Shown here piece after piece: positions 8,093 through 16,355 of a stretch of 64,000 bases of DNA. The translations under genes and the position numbers were made by a program. The notes beneath the pieces are model-generated. The model was not told the DNA's origin, did not search any database, and saw nothing but the letters and a program-made list of their open reading frames with translations. The DNA is taken from positions 2,480,001-2,544,000 of the forward strand of contig CP126125.1 of assembly GCA_030123525.1 (NCBI GenBank), written 5' to 3'. The first letter of the stretch is position 1; the number at the start of each line of letters is the position of its first letter. The DNA comes from ELB16-189 sp018266435 (GTDB lineage: Bacteria > Bacteroidota > Bacteroidia > Cytophagales > Cyclobacteriaceae).

Positions 8093-8920
8093 ATGACATC
8101 TCAGGTAGTAAAAACAAGATTCAATTCGCTATTGAATACGGATACTATGCCTGTACTTTTTCTTGGTCATGGCAGCCCCATGAATGCCATTGAAGAAAAC
8201 GAATTTGTGCAAGGATTTAGAGAAGAGGCTCAGTCAATTCCAAAACCACAAGCCATACTATGCGTGTCAGCTCACTGGGAAACTCAGGGAACACACGTTA
8301 CCGCCATGGAGCAACCCAAAACTATTCATGATTTTGGCGGTTTTCCAAAAGAACTTTACGAAGTACAGTACTCGGCACCGGGCAGTTTGGAGTTAGCAAG
8401 AGAAACGCAGCAAGCAATAAAAAAAACTGAGGTAGGCCTAACCCACTCGTGGGGTCTTGACCATGGCGCCTGGAGCGTGATCAAGCACTTTTACCCCAAG
8501 GCAGATGTGCCTGTAATTGAAATGAGTTTGGATTACCACAAATCTCCGCAAGATCACTTTGAAATGGCAAGTGAATTGAGTGCCCTGCGCAAAAAGGGGG
8601 TATTAATCATCGGGAGCGGAAACATGGTTCATAACCTGCGCAGAGTGGCGTGGGATAAACTAGATGAGCCCGGTTTTGGGTTTGAATGGGCTTTAGAAGC
8701 ACGTATGAAAATGAAAGAATTTATCCAAGATGGAGATTATTCATCACTTATTCATTATCACCGGCAAGGCAAAGTTTTTGAGTTGGCCGTGCCTACACCT
8801 GAGCATTACCTTCCGTTGCTGTATGTGATGGCATTAAAACAAAACAACGAAAATTGTTCATTCTTTAATGACCAAGCTATTGGCGGGTCATTGACTATGA
8901 CTTCGGTCAAAATTCAATGA
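8093..8920 (+). CDS. Extradiol ring-cleavage dioxygenase, DODA/YgiD type (LigB fold)
   Basis: A 275-residue member of the class III extradiol dioxygenase superfamily, closest in layout to E. coli YgiD, a 4,5-DOPA dioxygenase. Likely iron-ligand histidines are visible in LGHGSPMNA (His26), SAHWETQGTH and LDHGAWSVIKHF, with the HDFGGFP motif typical of this subfamily. Length matches YgiD (about 270). An internal ATG at 8147 would start directly before the core; the longer start also matches the short extension of YgiD-type proteins. The natural substrate in this organism is unknown. It converges with secG, 27 bases apart. Confidence 0.88.
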   Translation: MTSQVVKTRFNSLLNTDTMPVLFLGHGSPMNAIEENEFVQGFREEAQSIPKPQAILCVSAHWETQGTHVTAMEQPKTIHDFGGFPKELYEVQYSAPGSLELARETQQAIKKTEVGLTHSWGLDHGAWSVIKHFYPKADVPVIEMSLDYHKSPQDHFEMASELSALRKKGVLIIGSGNMVHNLRRVAWDKLDEPGFGFEWALEARMKMKEFIQDGDYSSLIHYHRQGKVFELAVPTPEHYLPLLYVMALKQNNENCSFFNDQAIGGSLTMTSVKIQ

Positions 8921-8947
8921 CCGGAATACTTAGTAAAGTAGAATTAC

Positions 8948-9277
8948 TTATTTTTTGGTGCTGTCGGTAGCCGGGGCAGCCTTGGGAATAACAGGTGCAC
9001 TTTGCTGACCTTTTGCTTTTTCGATCAGTTCATCGCCTGAGCTAACCGCATTGGGTGTGGTAAAGTTGATTGCCAGTGAAAATACCATGATGGAGATGGC
9101 AAGTGCCCAAGTAGCACGTTCTAAAAAATCGCCTGTCTTTTTTACGCCAATCAAATTACTGGCACCGGAGCCACCAAACTGGCTAGATAGGCCTCCTCCT
9201 TTTGAATTTTGTGCTAAAACAACCAATACCAACAACACCGCGCTGACAATAGTTAAACCGATCAGTAAAATGTACAT
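8948..9277 (-). CDS. secG: Preprotein translocase subunit SecG
   Basis: A 109-residue SecG, the small accessory subunit of the SecYEG channel. Two membrane helices (residues 1-21 and about 53-72) flank the conserved loop with GGGLSSQFGG and the motif TGDFLERATW. The C-terminal tail is low-complexity (AP-rich, ending TKK), as is common for Bacteroidota SecG. It begins 4 bases after the upstream helical protein and closes the miaB-regulator-lptE-secG operon. Confidence 0.93.
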   Translation of the reverse strand: MYILLIGLTIVSAVLLVLVVLAQNSKGGGLSSQFGGSGASNLIGVKKTGDFLERATWALAISIMVFSLAINFTTPNAVSSGDELIEKAKGQQSAPVIPKAAPATDSTKK

Positions 9278-9281
9278 ATAT

Positions 9282-10109
9282 TTATTTTCTTAGTTCTTCA
9301 ATTTGGGCTGCAAAGTAAGCCTTTTTCTGTGGAAATTTCCAAATCAGTTTTTTTAAGGCCTCAATGGCTTTTTCTTTTTTGCCCTGTTTTAATAGGATTT
9401 CTACAAGTGTTTCAGAAACAATACTTTCATTAAACTGATTGCTTGGTTCAGAGAGGTCTTCATCCAGCCCTTTTTTGGACGGCTGTGGCCGGGAGATGGC
9501 AGGCTGTGCCTTGATAAACTGATCAATGATTTCACCCTGCTCTTTTTGTTTTTCCCCTTCTGGTTTTATTTTTTTTCTCGTGGATTTGATTTCATCAATG
9601 ATGTTATTGCCCTTGGCCTCTGTTGCTTTTTTTTGAAGTTCTGTCTTTTTCTCTAATTCTGCTTTCTCTGTTTTTTTTTCTGGTCTATTTTCAGCCAGCG
9701 GCAAAGCATGGGCTTGCTCTAATGTATCAACCAACGCTTCATATTTGCGTTTGGCTGCATGCATGGCTTCAAAATCTTCCATTACCCGTTCGTACAGGCT
9801 TTTTTGATTGTCTGAAGCGGCAAGAGTTGGTTGAGTATTCTCTGGGTTTGGCAAAACGAACTCAATTCTTTTTTGCCGGGGTGCAACCATCACTGTTTTT
9901 AGGGCGGAGCGATCAGTGCTGTAAATGGCACTAAGGTGCAAAATGTTTTCCTGGTTAGCCAAGTGGGCATCTTGCGAAGCCCGGGCTGCCAAATTGTGTA
10001 TTATTTGGCTGTAAGGAAAGTCGCTTACTAGATTAACTAATTCACCAGCTTCGTCAGGTGTCAGCGCAGTGTAGTTGACAAACAATTGATTGAAACGATC
10101 CTTATCCAC
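9282..10109 (-). CDS. Conserved helical (TPR-like) protein, unknown function
   Basis: About 275 residues, soluble, with no signal peptide. The N-terminal third is helical (DRFNQLFVNYTALTPDEAGE...). The middle is a long, highly charged Lys/Glu region (about residues 135-205) that is probably disordered or coiled. The C-terminus (about 230-270) contains a TPR-like helix pair, LVEILLKQGKKEKAIEALKK. The GTG at 10109 is preferred over the TTG at 10148, whose extra residues look like leader sequence. Its conserved place between lptE and secG hints at an envelope-related role, but no function is known. Confidence 0.7.
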   Translation of the reverse strand: MDKDRFNQLFVNYTALTPDEAGELVNLVSDFPYSQIIHNLAARASQDAHLANQENILHLSAIYSTDRSALKTVMVAPRQKRIEFVLPNPENTQPTLAASDNQKSLYERVMEDFEAMHAAKRKYEALVDTLEQAHALPLAENRPEKKTEKAELEKKTELQKKATEAKGNNIIDEIKSTRKKIKPEGEKQKEQGEIIDQFIKAQPAISRPQPSKKGLDEDLSEPSNQFNESIVSETLVEILLKQGKKEKAIEALKKLIWKFPQKKAYFAAQIEELRK

Positions 10110-10166
10110 GCGACAAGTATTTTTTAGCAGGAAAGTAAATGTAGTCAAAATCCTTGTGGAAGCAAG

Positions 10167-10709
10167 CTACCAGTTGGCAATGGTGGCATTGAAGATGTCA
10201 ATCAGTATTTGATTGAATATTTTGGTCTCCAGGCTTGACTGTACAGAGTAGAAATCTTGGGAGTTATCGAAATCGGCATAGAAACTGAAACTTCTGTCTT
10301 TAAAACTGTTCTTGGGTTCCAGGTTATCCACATAGCTTACCGACAGGGCAATGGTTAACCGGGTTTGGGCTGCATAGTTGGGCGAAGCAGTAACACCCGT
10401 TCCTGAACTTGCCTGTGGGGCTATTGGGGTGGTGGAGTAGGTTACTATTGTGCCTTCAATCTGAAGTTCGCCATTGGAAGGTACCACCCGTAAGCTTGAG
10501 CTTTGTTGGTAATAATCTTTTATAAGGTTGGTAACGGTTTGGCCTAGGTTAGCCGGCCCCAGTTCGGTGTTATTAAAGAACGGATCGACCTGTATGGTTT
10601 TTGCGTTGGTCGAGGCGCCTGTAAGCGAGTACTTCATGCAGCCTGACAACGAAAATACAAACACTACAAAAGCTAAGGGTAAGAGTCGGCAGATAAAGCG
10701 AGTCATCAT
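10167..10709 (-). CDS. lptE: LPS-assembly lipoprotein LptE
   Basis: A 180-residue lipoprotein with signal peptide and lipobox (LSGC, Cys24) followed by a beta-rich domain of the LptE type. LptE plugs the LptD barrel and helps place lipopolysaccharide in the outer leaflet. The opening YSLTGAS, the VDPFFNNTELGPANL segment and the QTRLTIALSVSYVDN strand fit the Bacteroidota LptE family. Its start overlaps the stop of the sigma-54 regulator by 4 bases, indicating translational coupling. Confidence 0.85.
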   Translation of the reverse strand: MMTRFICRLLPLAFVVFVFSLSGCMKYSLTGASTNAKTIQVDPFFNNTELGPANLGQTVTNLIKDYYQQSSSLRVVPSNGELQIEGTIVTYSTTPIAPQASSGTGVTASPNYAAQTRLTIALSVSYVDNLEPKNSFKDRSFSFYADFDNSQDFYSVQSSLETKIFNQILIDIFNATIANW

Positions 10710-11953
10710 TTTTCCAAGTTATACTCTTTGATTTTGCGATACAAGGTTCTTTCGGATATCCCCAAATCGCGTGCCGCATATTTGCGTTTGTTTTTGTTTT
10801 TATTCAATGCCCGCACAATCAGTTCTTTTTCTTTTTTCTGGATTGAAAGCGTGTCGTCTTCCGCTTCGTGCGAAATATCCTGTACTTCCTCCTCCTGATC
10901 AGTTGGTGGTTTTGTGGAGGGGTTGATATTTAACACCACGGGTTGCTCATTGGATGTTTTAGATTCTTGCAATCCTTCAAATAAATGAGTGTTGTTCTTA
11001 ATTAATTCAGCCGCCTGCGTAGGGTTGGCAAAAATTTCGAGCACTAATTTTTTTACATCAGTTACATCTTTTTTTAAATCGAAAAGCACTTTGTAAAGAA
11101 TTTCGCGCTCAGATACATCATGGGTATGCCCATTCACCAAAGCAGGTAACGTAGGTTCTCTGGGAATATAATTTTGAATCGTAGTGGCATCAATTTCTTT
11201 TTGATCGGTGGAGAGAACAGAAATCTGTTCTACCAGGTTTTTTAACTGACGAATATTGCCCGGAAAACGATACTTCAATAAAATATTTTTAGCCTCCTCG
11301 GTAAGAGTGATCGGTTTCACTTTATACTTCTCGGCAAAATCAGCGGCAAATTTTCTAAACAACAACTCCACATCTTTGTCGCGTTCGCGCAGGGGAGGAA
11401 CGTAAATGGGCACGGAATTTAGCCGGTAATACAAATCTTCGCGAAAGCGGTTTTCGCTTACTTTATTCAATAAGTTTACATTGGTTGCCGCTACTACGCG
11501 CACATCGGTTTTCATCACTTTTGAAGAACCTACTTTAATATACTCGCCATACTCCAGCACACGCAGCAACCGGGCTTGTGTGCTCAGGGGCATTTCTCCA
11601 ATTTCATCAAGAAACATGGTGCCGCCATTGGTTACTTCAAAATATCCTTTGCGTGCCTCGTGTGCTCCGGTAAATGAACCTTTTTCGTGGCCAAATAATT
11701 CTGAGTCGATAGTGCCCTCAGGGATGGACCCGCAGTTAATGGCAGTGAGTGGGCCATGCTTACGGTGGCTGAGACTATGAATGATTTTTGAAAACGATTC
11801 TTTGCCGCTTCCGCTTTCGCCCGTAATCAGTACAGACATATCGGTAGGTGCCACTTGCATGGCTATGCGCACGGCATTATTCAGCAAGGATGCATTGCCG
11901 ATGATGCCAAACCGTTGTTTTATATTTTGTATTTCTGATTCTGTACTTGCCAT
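10706..11953 (-). CDS. Sigma-54-dependent transcriptional activator lacking a sensor domain
   Basis: A 415-residue AAA+ enhancer-binding protein. The sigma-54 activation domain begins almost at the N-terminus. It has Walker A GESGSGKES, the sigma-54 contact loop GSFTGA (a variant of GAFTGA), Walker B GGTMFLDEIGEM, and the sensor-II region KYRFPGNIRQLKN. After a linker of about 140 residues a Fis-type helix-turn-helix closes the protein (AARDLGISERTLYRKIKEY). There is no receiver, GAF or PAS domain, so activity may be set by protein level or a partner. It sits between miaB and lptE in an apparent operon. Confidence 0.92.
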   Translation of the reverse strand: MASTESEIQNIKQRFGIIGNASLLNNAVRIAMQVAPTDMSVLITGESGSGKESFSKIIHSLSHRKHGPLTAINCGSIPEGTIDSELFGHEKGSFTGAHEARKGYFEVTNGGTMFLDEIGEMPLSTQARLLRVLEYGEYIKVGSSKVMKTDVRVVAATNVNLLNKVSENRFREDLYYRLNSVPIYVPPLRERDKDVELLFRKFAADFAEKYKVKPITLTEEAKNILLKYRFPGNIRQLKNLVEQISVLSTDQKEIDATTIQNYIPREPTLPALVNGHTHDVSEREILYKVLFDLKKDVTDVKKLVLEIFANPTQAAELIKNNTHLFEGLQESKTSNEQPVVLNINPSTKPPTDQEEEVQDISHEAEDDTLSIQKKEKELIVRALNKNKNKRKYAARDLGISERTLYRKIKEYNLEK

Positions 11954-11986
11954 TTGATTTCTGGTTCCAAACGTCCACCTTCGTTT

Positions 11987-13441
11987 TCAATCAATGATTC
12001 TGCCAAACAATGTAGCGGGCGAACAACTTTCTACTACAACGTTGGTATACTCGCCTTTCTTCTTAGTTCCTTTAGGAAAAATCACTACTTTATTTGCTGA
12101 ATTTCTCCCTTGTAAAAAATCTTCTGACCTGCGCGAAGGTCCTTCGATCAGTACTTTATGAATTTTGTTCAGGTCTTTTTGGTTGCGCAGTGTTGAAAGC
12201 TCTGTTTGTTTTTTAATGATTTCGTCCAGACGTTTCTTTTTTATTTCTAACGGAATGTCATCGGTATATTTCTTTGCGGCAAGTGTGCCGGGCCGCTCGG
12301 AGTAAAAAAACATGAATGAAAAATCGTACTGTACTTGCTCCATCAACGAAATGGTTTGCTGATGTTCTTCATCTGTTTCGGTACAAAACCCGGCAATCAT
12401 ATCTGAGGTAATGCCGCACTCGTCTCCTAAAATTGCACGAATGCTTTTCACACGGTCTAAATACCACTCGCGTGTGTAGCCCCGGTTCATTAGTTCCAAT
12501 ATCCGGCTGCTTCCGCTTTGTACCGGTAAATGAATGTTTTTGCAGATGTTTTCGTGTTTTGCCATAGCAAGCAACACATCATCGGTAATGTCTTTGGGGT
12601 GAGAAGTGGAGAAACGCACACGCAAGTTGGGATGGATTTGTGCTACCCTTTCCAGCAGGTTGGCAAAGTTGACAACCCCGCCTGCTTCAATTTTTTCCAG
12701 TCTTGCTTTGTTGTTTTCTTCTTCGCTCCATTTGTAAGAATCTACATTCTGCCCAAGTAGTGTTACCTCGCGATAGCCTTGTTCAAATAGTTGCCGGGCT
12801 TCGGTCACAATGGAGTGCGGGTCGCGGCTGCGTTCGCGGCCACGGGTAAAAGGCACCACGCAAAAAGAGCACATGTTGTCGCACCCGCGCATGATGGAAA
12901 TGAAGGCGGTAACCCCGTTGGAGTTTAACCGCACGGGGCTGATGTCGGCATAGGTTTCTTCGCGCGAGAGAAATGTATTTACGGCTTTGCTGCCCTCATC
13001 AACTTGTGAAATAAGCTGAGGCAGATCGCGGTAGGCATCAGGCCCGGCAATGAGGTCAACAATTTTTTCTTCTTCCAGTAATTTAGTTTTCAGTCGCTCG
13101 GCCATGCAGCCGAGTACGCCCACCATCATTTCGGGTTTTTTTTTCTTTAATCCGTTAATGTGGTTGAGCCGGTTGCGCACCGTTTGTTCGGCTTTCTCGC
13201 GGATGGAGCATGTATTCAAAAAAATCAGGTCAGCCTGGGCGATATCTGAAGTAGTGTCAAAGCCTTCTTTGTGCAGGATGGAAGCTACGATTTCACTGTC
13301 AGAAAAATTCATCTGGCAGCCATAGCTTTCGATGTAGAGTTTACGCTTGTTTCCCGAGTTATAATCGGCCGTAGTTTTTACCTCTTCGGTGGGAATCCTG
13401 CCCTCTCCCAAAATCTCGATATCCTGAATCAAATTCTCCAT
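11987..13441 (-). CDS. miaB: tRNA-2-methylthio-N6-isopentenyladenosine synthase MiaB
   Basis: A 484-residue radical-SAM methylthiotransferase that adds a methylthio group to i6A37 of tRNAs. The N-terminal UPF0004 domain supplies three cluster cysteines (YGCQMNFSD, NTCSIREKA, GCMAER). The radical-SAM motif CDNMCSFC follows, with a C-terminal TRAM domain. The ATG at 13441 is chosen over an upstream TTG (13462). It is divergent from the lipid-kinase gene, with 62 bases between their starts, and leads the operon to secG. Confidence 0.95.
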   Translation of the reverse strand: MENLIQDIEILGEGRIPTEEVKTTADYNSGNKRKLYIESYGCQMNFSDSEIVASILHKEGFDTTSDIAQADLIFLNTCSIREKAEQTVRNRLNHINGLKKKKPEMMVGVLGCMAERLKTKLLEEEKIVDLIAGPDAYRDLPQLISQVDEGSKAVNTFLSREETYADISPVRLNSNGVTAFISIMRGCDNMCSFCVVPFTRGRERSRDPHSIVTEARQLFEQGYREVTLLGQNVDSYKWSEEENNKARLEKIEAGGVVNFANLLERVAQIHPNLRVRFSTSHPKDITDDVLLAMAKHENICKNIHLPVQSGSSRILELMNRGYTREWYLDRVKSIRAILGDECGITSDMIAGFCTETDEEHQQTISLMEQVQYDFSFMFFYSERPGTLAAKKYTDDIPLEIKKKRLDEIIKKQTELSTLRNQKDLNKIHKVLIEGPSRRSEDFLQGRNSANKVVIFPKGTKKKGEYTNVVVESCSPATLFGRIID

Positions 13442-13503
13442 TGTATGAATTTCGGACTGCAAATTTAAAGAAAATATTCATCTTTGATGACAGATTGGCA
13501 GAC

Positions 13504-14403
13504 ATGAAAGTAGCAGTTGTACTCAATGGTATTTCTCGAAAAAAGAAGATTTTCTATCGCATAATTTATCCTTTGCTGCAAGAAAAATCGGATGTGACTG
13601 TTTTTGAAACACAGTATCCTAATCACGCTAAAGAATTAGCAGCTCAAGCGGTTGCTTTAAATTTTGAAATTATTTTAGCAGCTGGTGGAGATGGTACGCT
13701 GCATCAGGTATTGAACGGAATACTTACCGCTGGCGCCTCAGAACTACCTAGTTTGGGAATTATCCCGCTGGGCACTGGAAATGATTTTGCTAAACTATGT
13801 GGATTCAAGCCCGGTGGAAATAATATATCCGGTTTGTTGGAGTTAAACAAACCCATACCTACTGATATAGGGAAGATTTCATGCATCAATGAAAATGGCG
13901 AACCTGTAACCGAATATTTTATTAATGCCTGCAGCATAGGCATGGGGCCTGACGTGGTGAAGCGTTTACAAAACAGTGATCGTGCGCTTGGACCATTGTT
14001 GACATACCTCAAAGCTATCATTGCTACTTTTTTCACTCACCAGCCACAACCGTTGTCTGTTGATGCAATTCATTGGCAATGGAGCGGAAACGTGCGGGTT
14101 TTTGCCGTAGCCAACGGAGTTTCGTTTGGCAATTCGATGTATATAGCCCCTGATGCCCGGCCTGATGATGAACTTTTAAATACTTTTTTGGTAGGTGAGG
14201 TCAGGCTTTTGAAATTTTTAGGCCTTCTGCAAAAGATCAAAACCAAAACCAAAATCAACAGCCGGCAAATTGAATATAATTCCTGCACTTCTTTGAAGTT
14301 GACTTCCGGAGAAACAACACTAATCGAAGCAGAAGGAGAACTGGCGGGCAGGCTGCCGGCAAAAATTGAAGTCTTGCCCCGAATGATAAAATTTTTCAGA
14401 TGA
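13504..14403 (+). CDS. Diacylglycerol/lipid kinase family protein (YegS/BmrU type)
   Basis: A 299-residue lipid kinase-like protein. It carries the diagnostic nucleotide-binding motif GGDGTLHQVLNG and the following PLGTGNDFAKLC, both standard in the DAGK catalytic family. A C-terminal beta-sandwich ends in EAEGELAGRLP, matching the usual DGE/EGE region. The ATG at 13504 is used because an upstream GTG-like extension would overlap miaB. Substrate could be diacylglycerol or another lipid. A TTCATCTTTG stretch 25 bases upstream loosely resembles the Bacteroidota promoter core. Confidence 0.9.
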   Translation: MKVAVVLNGISRKKKIFYRIIYPLLQEKSDVTVFETQYPNHAKELAAQAVALNFEIILAAGGDGTLHQVLNGILTAGASELPSLGIIPLGTGNDFAKLCGFKPGGNNISGLLELNKPIPTDIGKISCINENGEPVTEYFINACSIGMGPDVVKRLQNSDRALGPLLTYLKAIIATFFTHQPQPLSVDAIHWQWSGNVRVFAVANGVSFGNSMYIAPDARPDDELLNTFLVGEVRLLKFLGLLQKIKTKTKINSRQIEYNSCTSLKLTSGETTLIEAEGELAGRLPAKIEVLPRMIKFFR

Positions 14404-14454
14404 TTAGCGTTAACCTATCAATCTTGAATTTGAAATTTTGAACTATATATTCTT

Positions 14455-14964
14455 ATGGCTCTTATCAAAACTATTCGTGGTCATTCACCAAAATTTGGTT
14501 CTAATTGTTTCCTTGCCGATAACGCTACCGTAGTGGGCGAGGTGACGATGGGCGACAACTGCACCGTATGGTTCAATGCAGTGGTGCGGGGCGATGTGCA
14601 CTCCATTACCATAGGCAACAATACCAATATTCAGGATGGGGCGATCATTCATTGCACGTATCAAAAGGCTAAAGTGATTATCGGCAATAATGTTTCCATT
14701 GCACACAGCGCCATTGTTCACGGCTGCACCATCGAAGATAATGTATTGATTGGTATGGGGGCCATCGTCATGGACGATGCCGTGATCGGGACCGGATCGG
14801 TGATTGCGGCCGGGGCTGTTATTTTACCGGGCACTAAAGTAGAGCCGGGAAGCATATATGTAGGCACCCCGGCTAGAAGGGTAAAGGATGCAGGCCCTGA
14901 AATGAAAGAAGTCATTGCCCGCACAGCTCGTAACTACCCGATGTATGCCGAGTGGTATAAGTGA
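14455..14964 (+). CDS. Gamma carbonic anhydrase-family protein (YrdA/PaaY-like)
   Basis: A 169-residue left-handed beta-helix protein built from hexapeptide repeats. Three histidines in IIHCTY, SIAHSAIVHGC are placed like the zinc ligands of gamma carbonic anhydrases. Activity is uncertain because many YrdA/PaaY relatives are inactive as anhydrases or act on other substrates. Full length for the family. The 50 bases upstream contain an AATTTGAAATTTTGAA stretch also echoed elsewhere in the window. Confidence 0.88.
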   Translation: MALIKTIRGHSPKFGSNCFLADNATVVGEVTMGDNCTVWFNAVVRGDVHSITIGNNTNIQDGAIIHCTYQKAKVIIGNNVSIAHSAIVHGCTIEDNVLIGMGAIVMDDAVIGTGSVIAAGAVILPGTKVEPGSIYVGTPARRVKDAGPEMKEVIARTARNYPMYAEWYK

Positions 14965-14985
14965 TGGAGGATAACAAAATCCTCT

Positions 14986-14993
14986 TATCTTTG
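14986..14993 (+). promoter_or_regulatory. Bacteroidota-type -7 promoter element TATCTTTG
   Basis: A perfect match to TAnnTTTG lies 24 bases before the ATG of the OmpH-family gene. No convincing TTG at the expected -33 spacing was found. Confidence 0.6.
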
Positions 14994-15017
14994 CGGCCTT
15001 AAATAATTTATTTGGAA

Positions 15018-15641
15018 ATGAAAAATCTCTCGTTAATCCTCAATGGAATTCTTTTAGTGGCGGTGGCTGTGTTGTTTTACCTACACTTCTCCGGCAAAGG
15101 TCACCATGCTGGTGAGTCAACTGTAACGGCACCTGCCGACCTGAAATTTGCCTATATCAAATCGGATAGCGTGCTGAAGCATTACGACTTTTTTAAAGAA
15201 CAGAAAAGCATTTTAGAAGCAAAAGGAAAAAAATTAGATCAGGATTTGCAGACTCGCGGCCAAAGTCTGCAAAACGAAATCAATGCTTATCAGAAAAACT
15301 TATCGAACCTTACCATTGGTCAAGCTAAAGCACTGGAAGAAGATTTAGGAAAAAAACAACAGAATTTTCGCCTCTACCAGCAAAGTCTTGAACAGGAAGT
15401 GGCAAATGACCAAGCCCGGCTCACTGAGTCGTTGTACAACCGCATTACAGCCTTCTTGAAAAAATATGCCGAAGGAAGTGGCCTGCAGGTGGTGCTTAAA
15501 TTTGATCAAAGCAGCGATGTACTGTTTGGCGTTCCTGGTATTGATATTTCTAACGATGTGGTAAAAGGCCTGAACGATGAGTACAAGGCCGAGAAAGAAC
15601 ACCCGGTAAAATCAGATACCACTAAGACCAAGAAAAAATAA
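15018..15641 (+). CDS. OmpH/Skp-family periplasmic chaperone-like protein
   Basis: A 207-residue protein with an N-terminal membrane anchor or signal segment (residues 4-22) and a long charged coiled-coil region (about 55-135), followed by a conserved core (YAEGSGLQVVLKFDQSS, FGVPGIDISNDVV). This is the Skp/OmpH layout; such proteins escort unfolded outer-membrane proteins through the periplasm. The ATG at 15018 is preferred to a TTG two codons upstream. A strong intrinsic terminator follows the gene, and a perfect TATCTTTG element precedes it, so it is probably monocistronic. Confidence 0.87.
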   Translation: MKNLSLILNGILLVAVAVLFYLHFSGKGHHAGESTVTAPADLKFAYIKSDSVLKHYDFFKEQKSILEAKGKKLDQDLQTRGQSLQNEINAYQKNLSNLTIGQAKALEEDLGKKQQNFRLYQQSLEQEVANDQARLTESLYNRITAFLKKYAEGSGLQVVLKFDQSSDVLFGVPGIDISNDVVKGLNDEYKAEKEHPVKSDTTKTKKK

Positions 15642-15667
15642 GCATTGGTTAGATCAGCTTGCTGAGT

Positions 15668-15706
15668 AAAGCGAAGAATCCCTGGCCGGGATTCTTCGCT
15701 TTTTTT
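15668..15706 (+). terminator. Rho-independent terminator after the OmpH gene
   Basis: AAAGCGAAGAATCCC (15668-15682) pairs perfectly with GGGATTCTTCGCTTT (15688-15702) around a 5-base loop and runs into seven or more T residues. It lies 26 bases after the stop codon. Confidence 0.93.
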
Positions 15707-15803
15707 AGTAGGTGTTGAATGAACTTTTCAGGTTTATGCACCGTGGTTTTTTGTCACACCTTCACACTCAGAATAGATTTATTTTTTAGTTACTTTCGTT
15801 TTT

Positions 15804-16316
15804 ATGATCAGAATACGCAAAGCCAAGATTGAAGAAGTTCCAGCCATTCGTGAACTGGCCATTGAAGTATTCACCGATACCTTTGCCGAAAGCAATACTT
15901 CTGAAAACATGGAATTTTTTTTTAAAGATTCATACAACCTCGAAAAATTTACTGCAGAATATAAAGAACCTGACTCCGTTTTATACATTGCCCTCGACAA
16001 CCTGAAAATCATCGGGTTTCTTCGACTACGAAAAAACTCAGAAGTGAATCAACAGTTGGGGAGCAACAACATTGAACTACAGCGCTTATACGTTCATCGT
16101 GATTACCAGGGGGGCGCAGCCGCCAGAAAACTTATGAACCAGGGATTGGAGTATGCCCAAAAGAAAAAATACGAGTGGATGTGGCTGGGGGTATGGGAAA
16201 AAAATGTACGAGCGCAAAAATTTTATACCAAGTGGGGATTTGAACGTTTCAGCGAACATATCTTTCAAATGGGTGATGATCCACAAGTTGACTGGCTCTA
16301 CAAGAAAAAATTATAA
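15804..16316 (+). CDS. GNAT-family N-acetyltransferase
   Basis: A 170-residue acetyltransferase of the GNAT fold. The acetyl-CoA loop appears as LYVHRDYQGGAAARKLMNQ, with downstream KKYEWMWLGVWEKN and FYTKWGFERF, the last a hallmark of Gcn5-type C-termini. The acceptor could be a protein, amine or antibiotic; nothing in the sequence tells which. A TACTTTCG promoter-like box lies just before the ATG, downstream of the OmpH terminator, giving it its own transcription start. Confidence 0.88.
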   Translation: MIRIRKAKIEEVPAIRELAIEVFTDTFAESNTSENMEFFFKDSYNLEKFTAEYKEPDSVLYIALDNLKIIGFLRLRKNSEVNQQLGSNNIELQRLYVHRDYQGGAAARKLMNQGLEYAQKKKYEWMWLGVWEKNVRAQKFYTKWGFERFSEHIFQMGDDPQVDWLYKKKL

Positions 16317-16355
16317 CCTGAAAATAACGAATATCTGCAACTGGTAATCTGAGCT

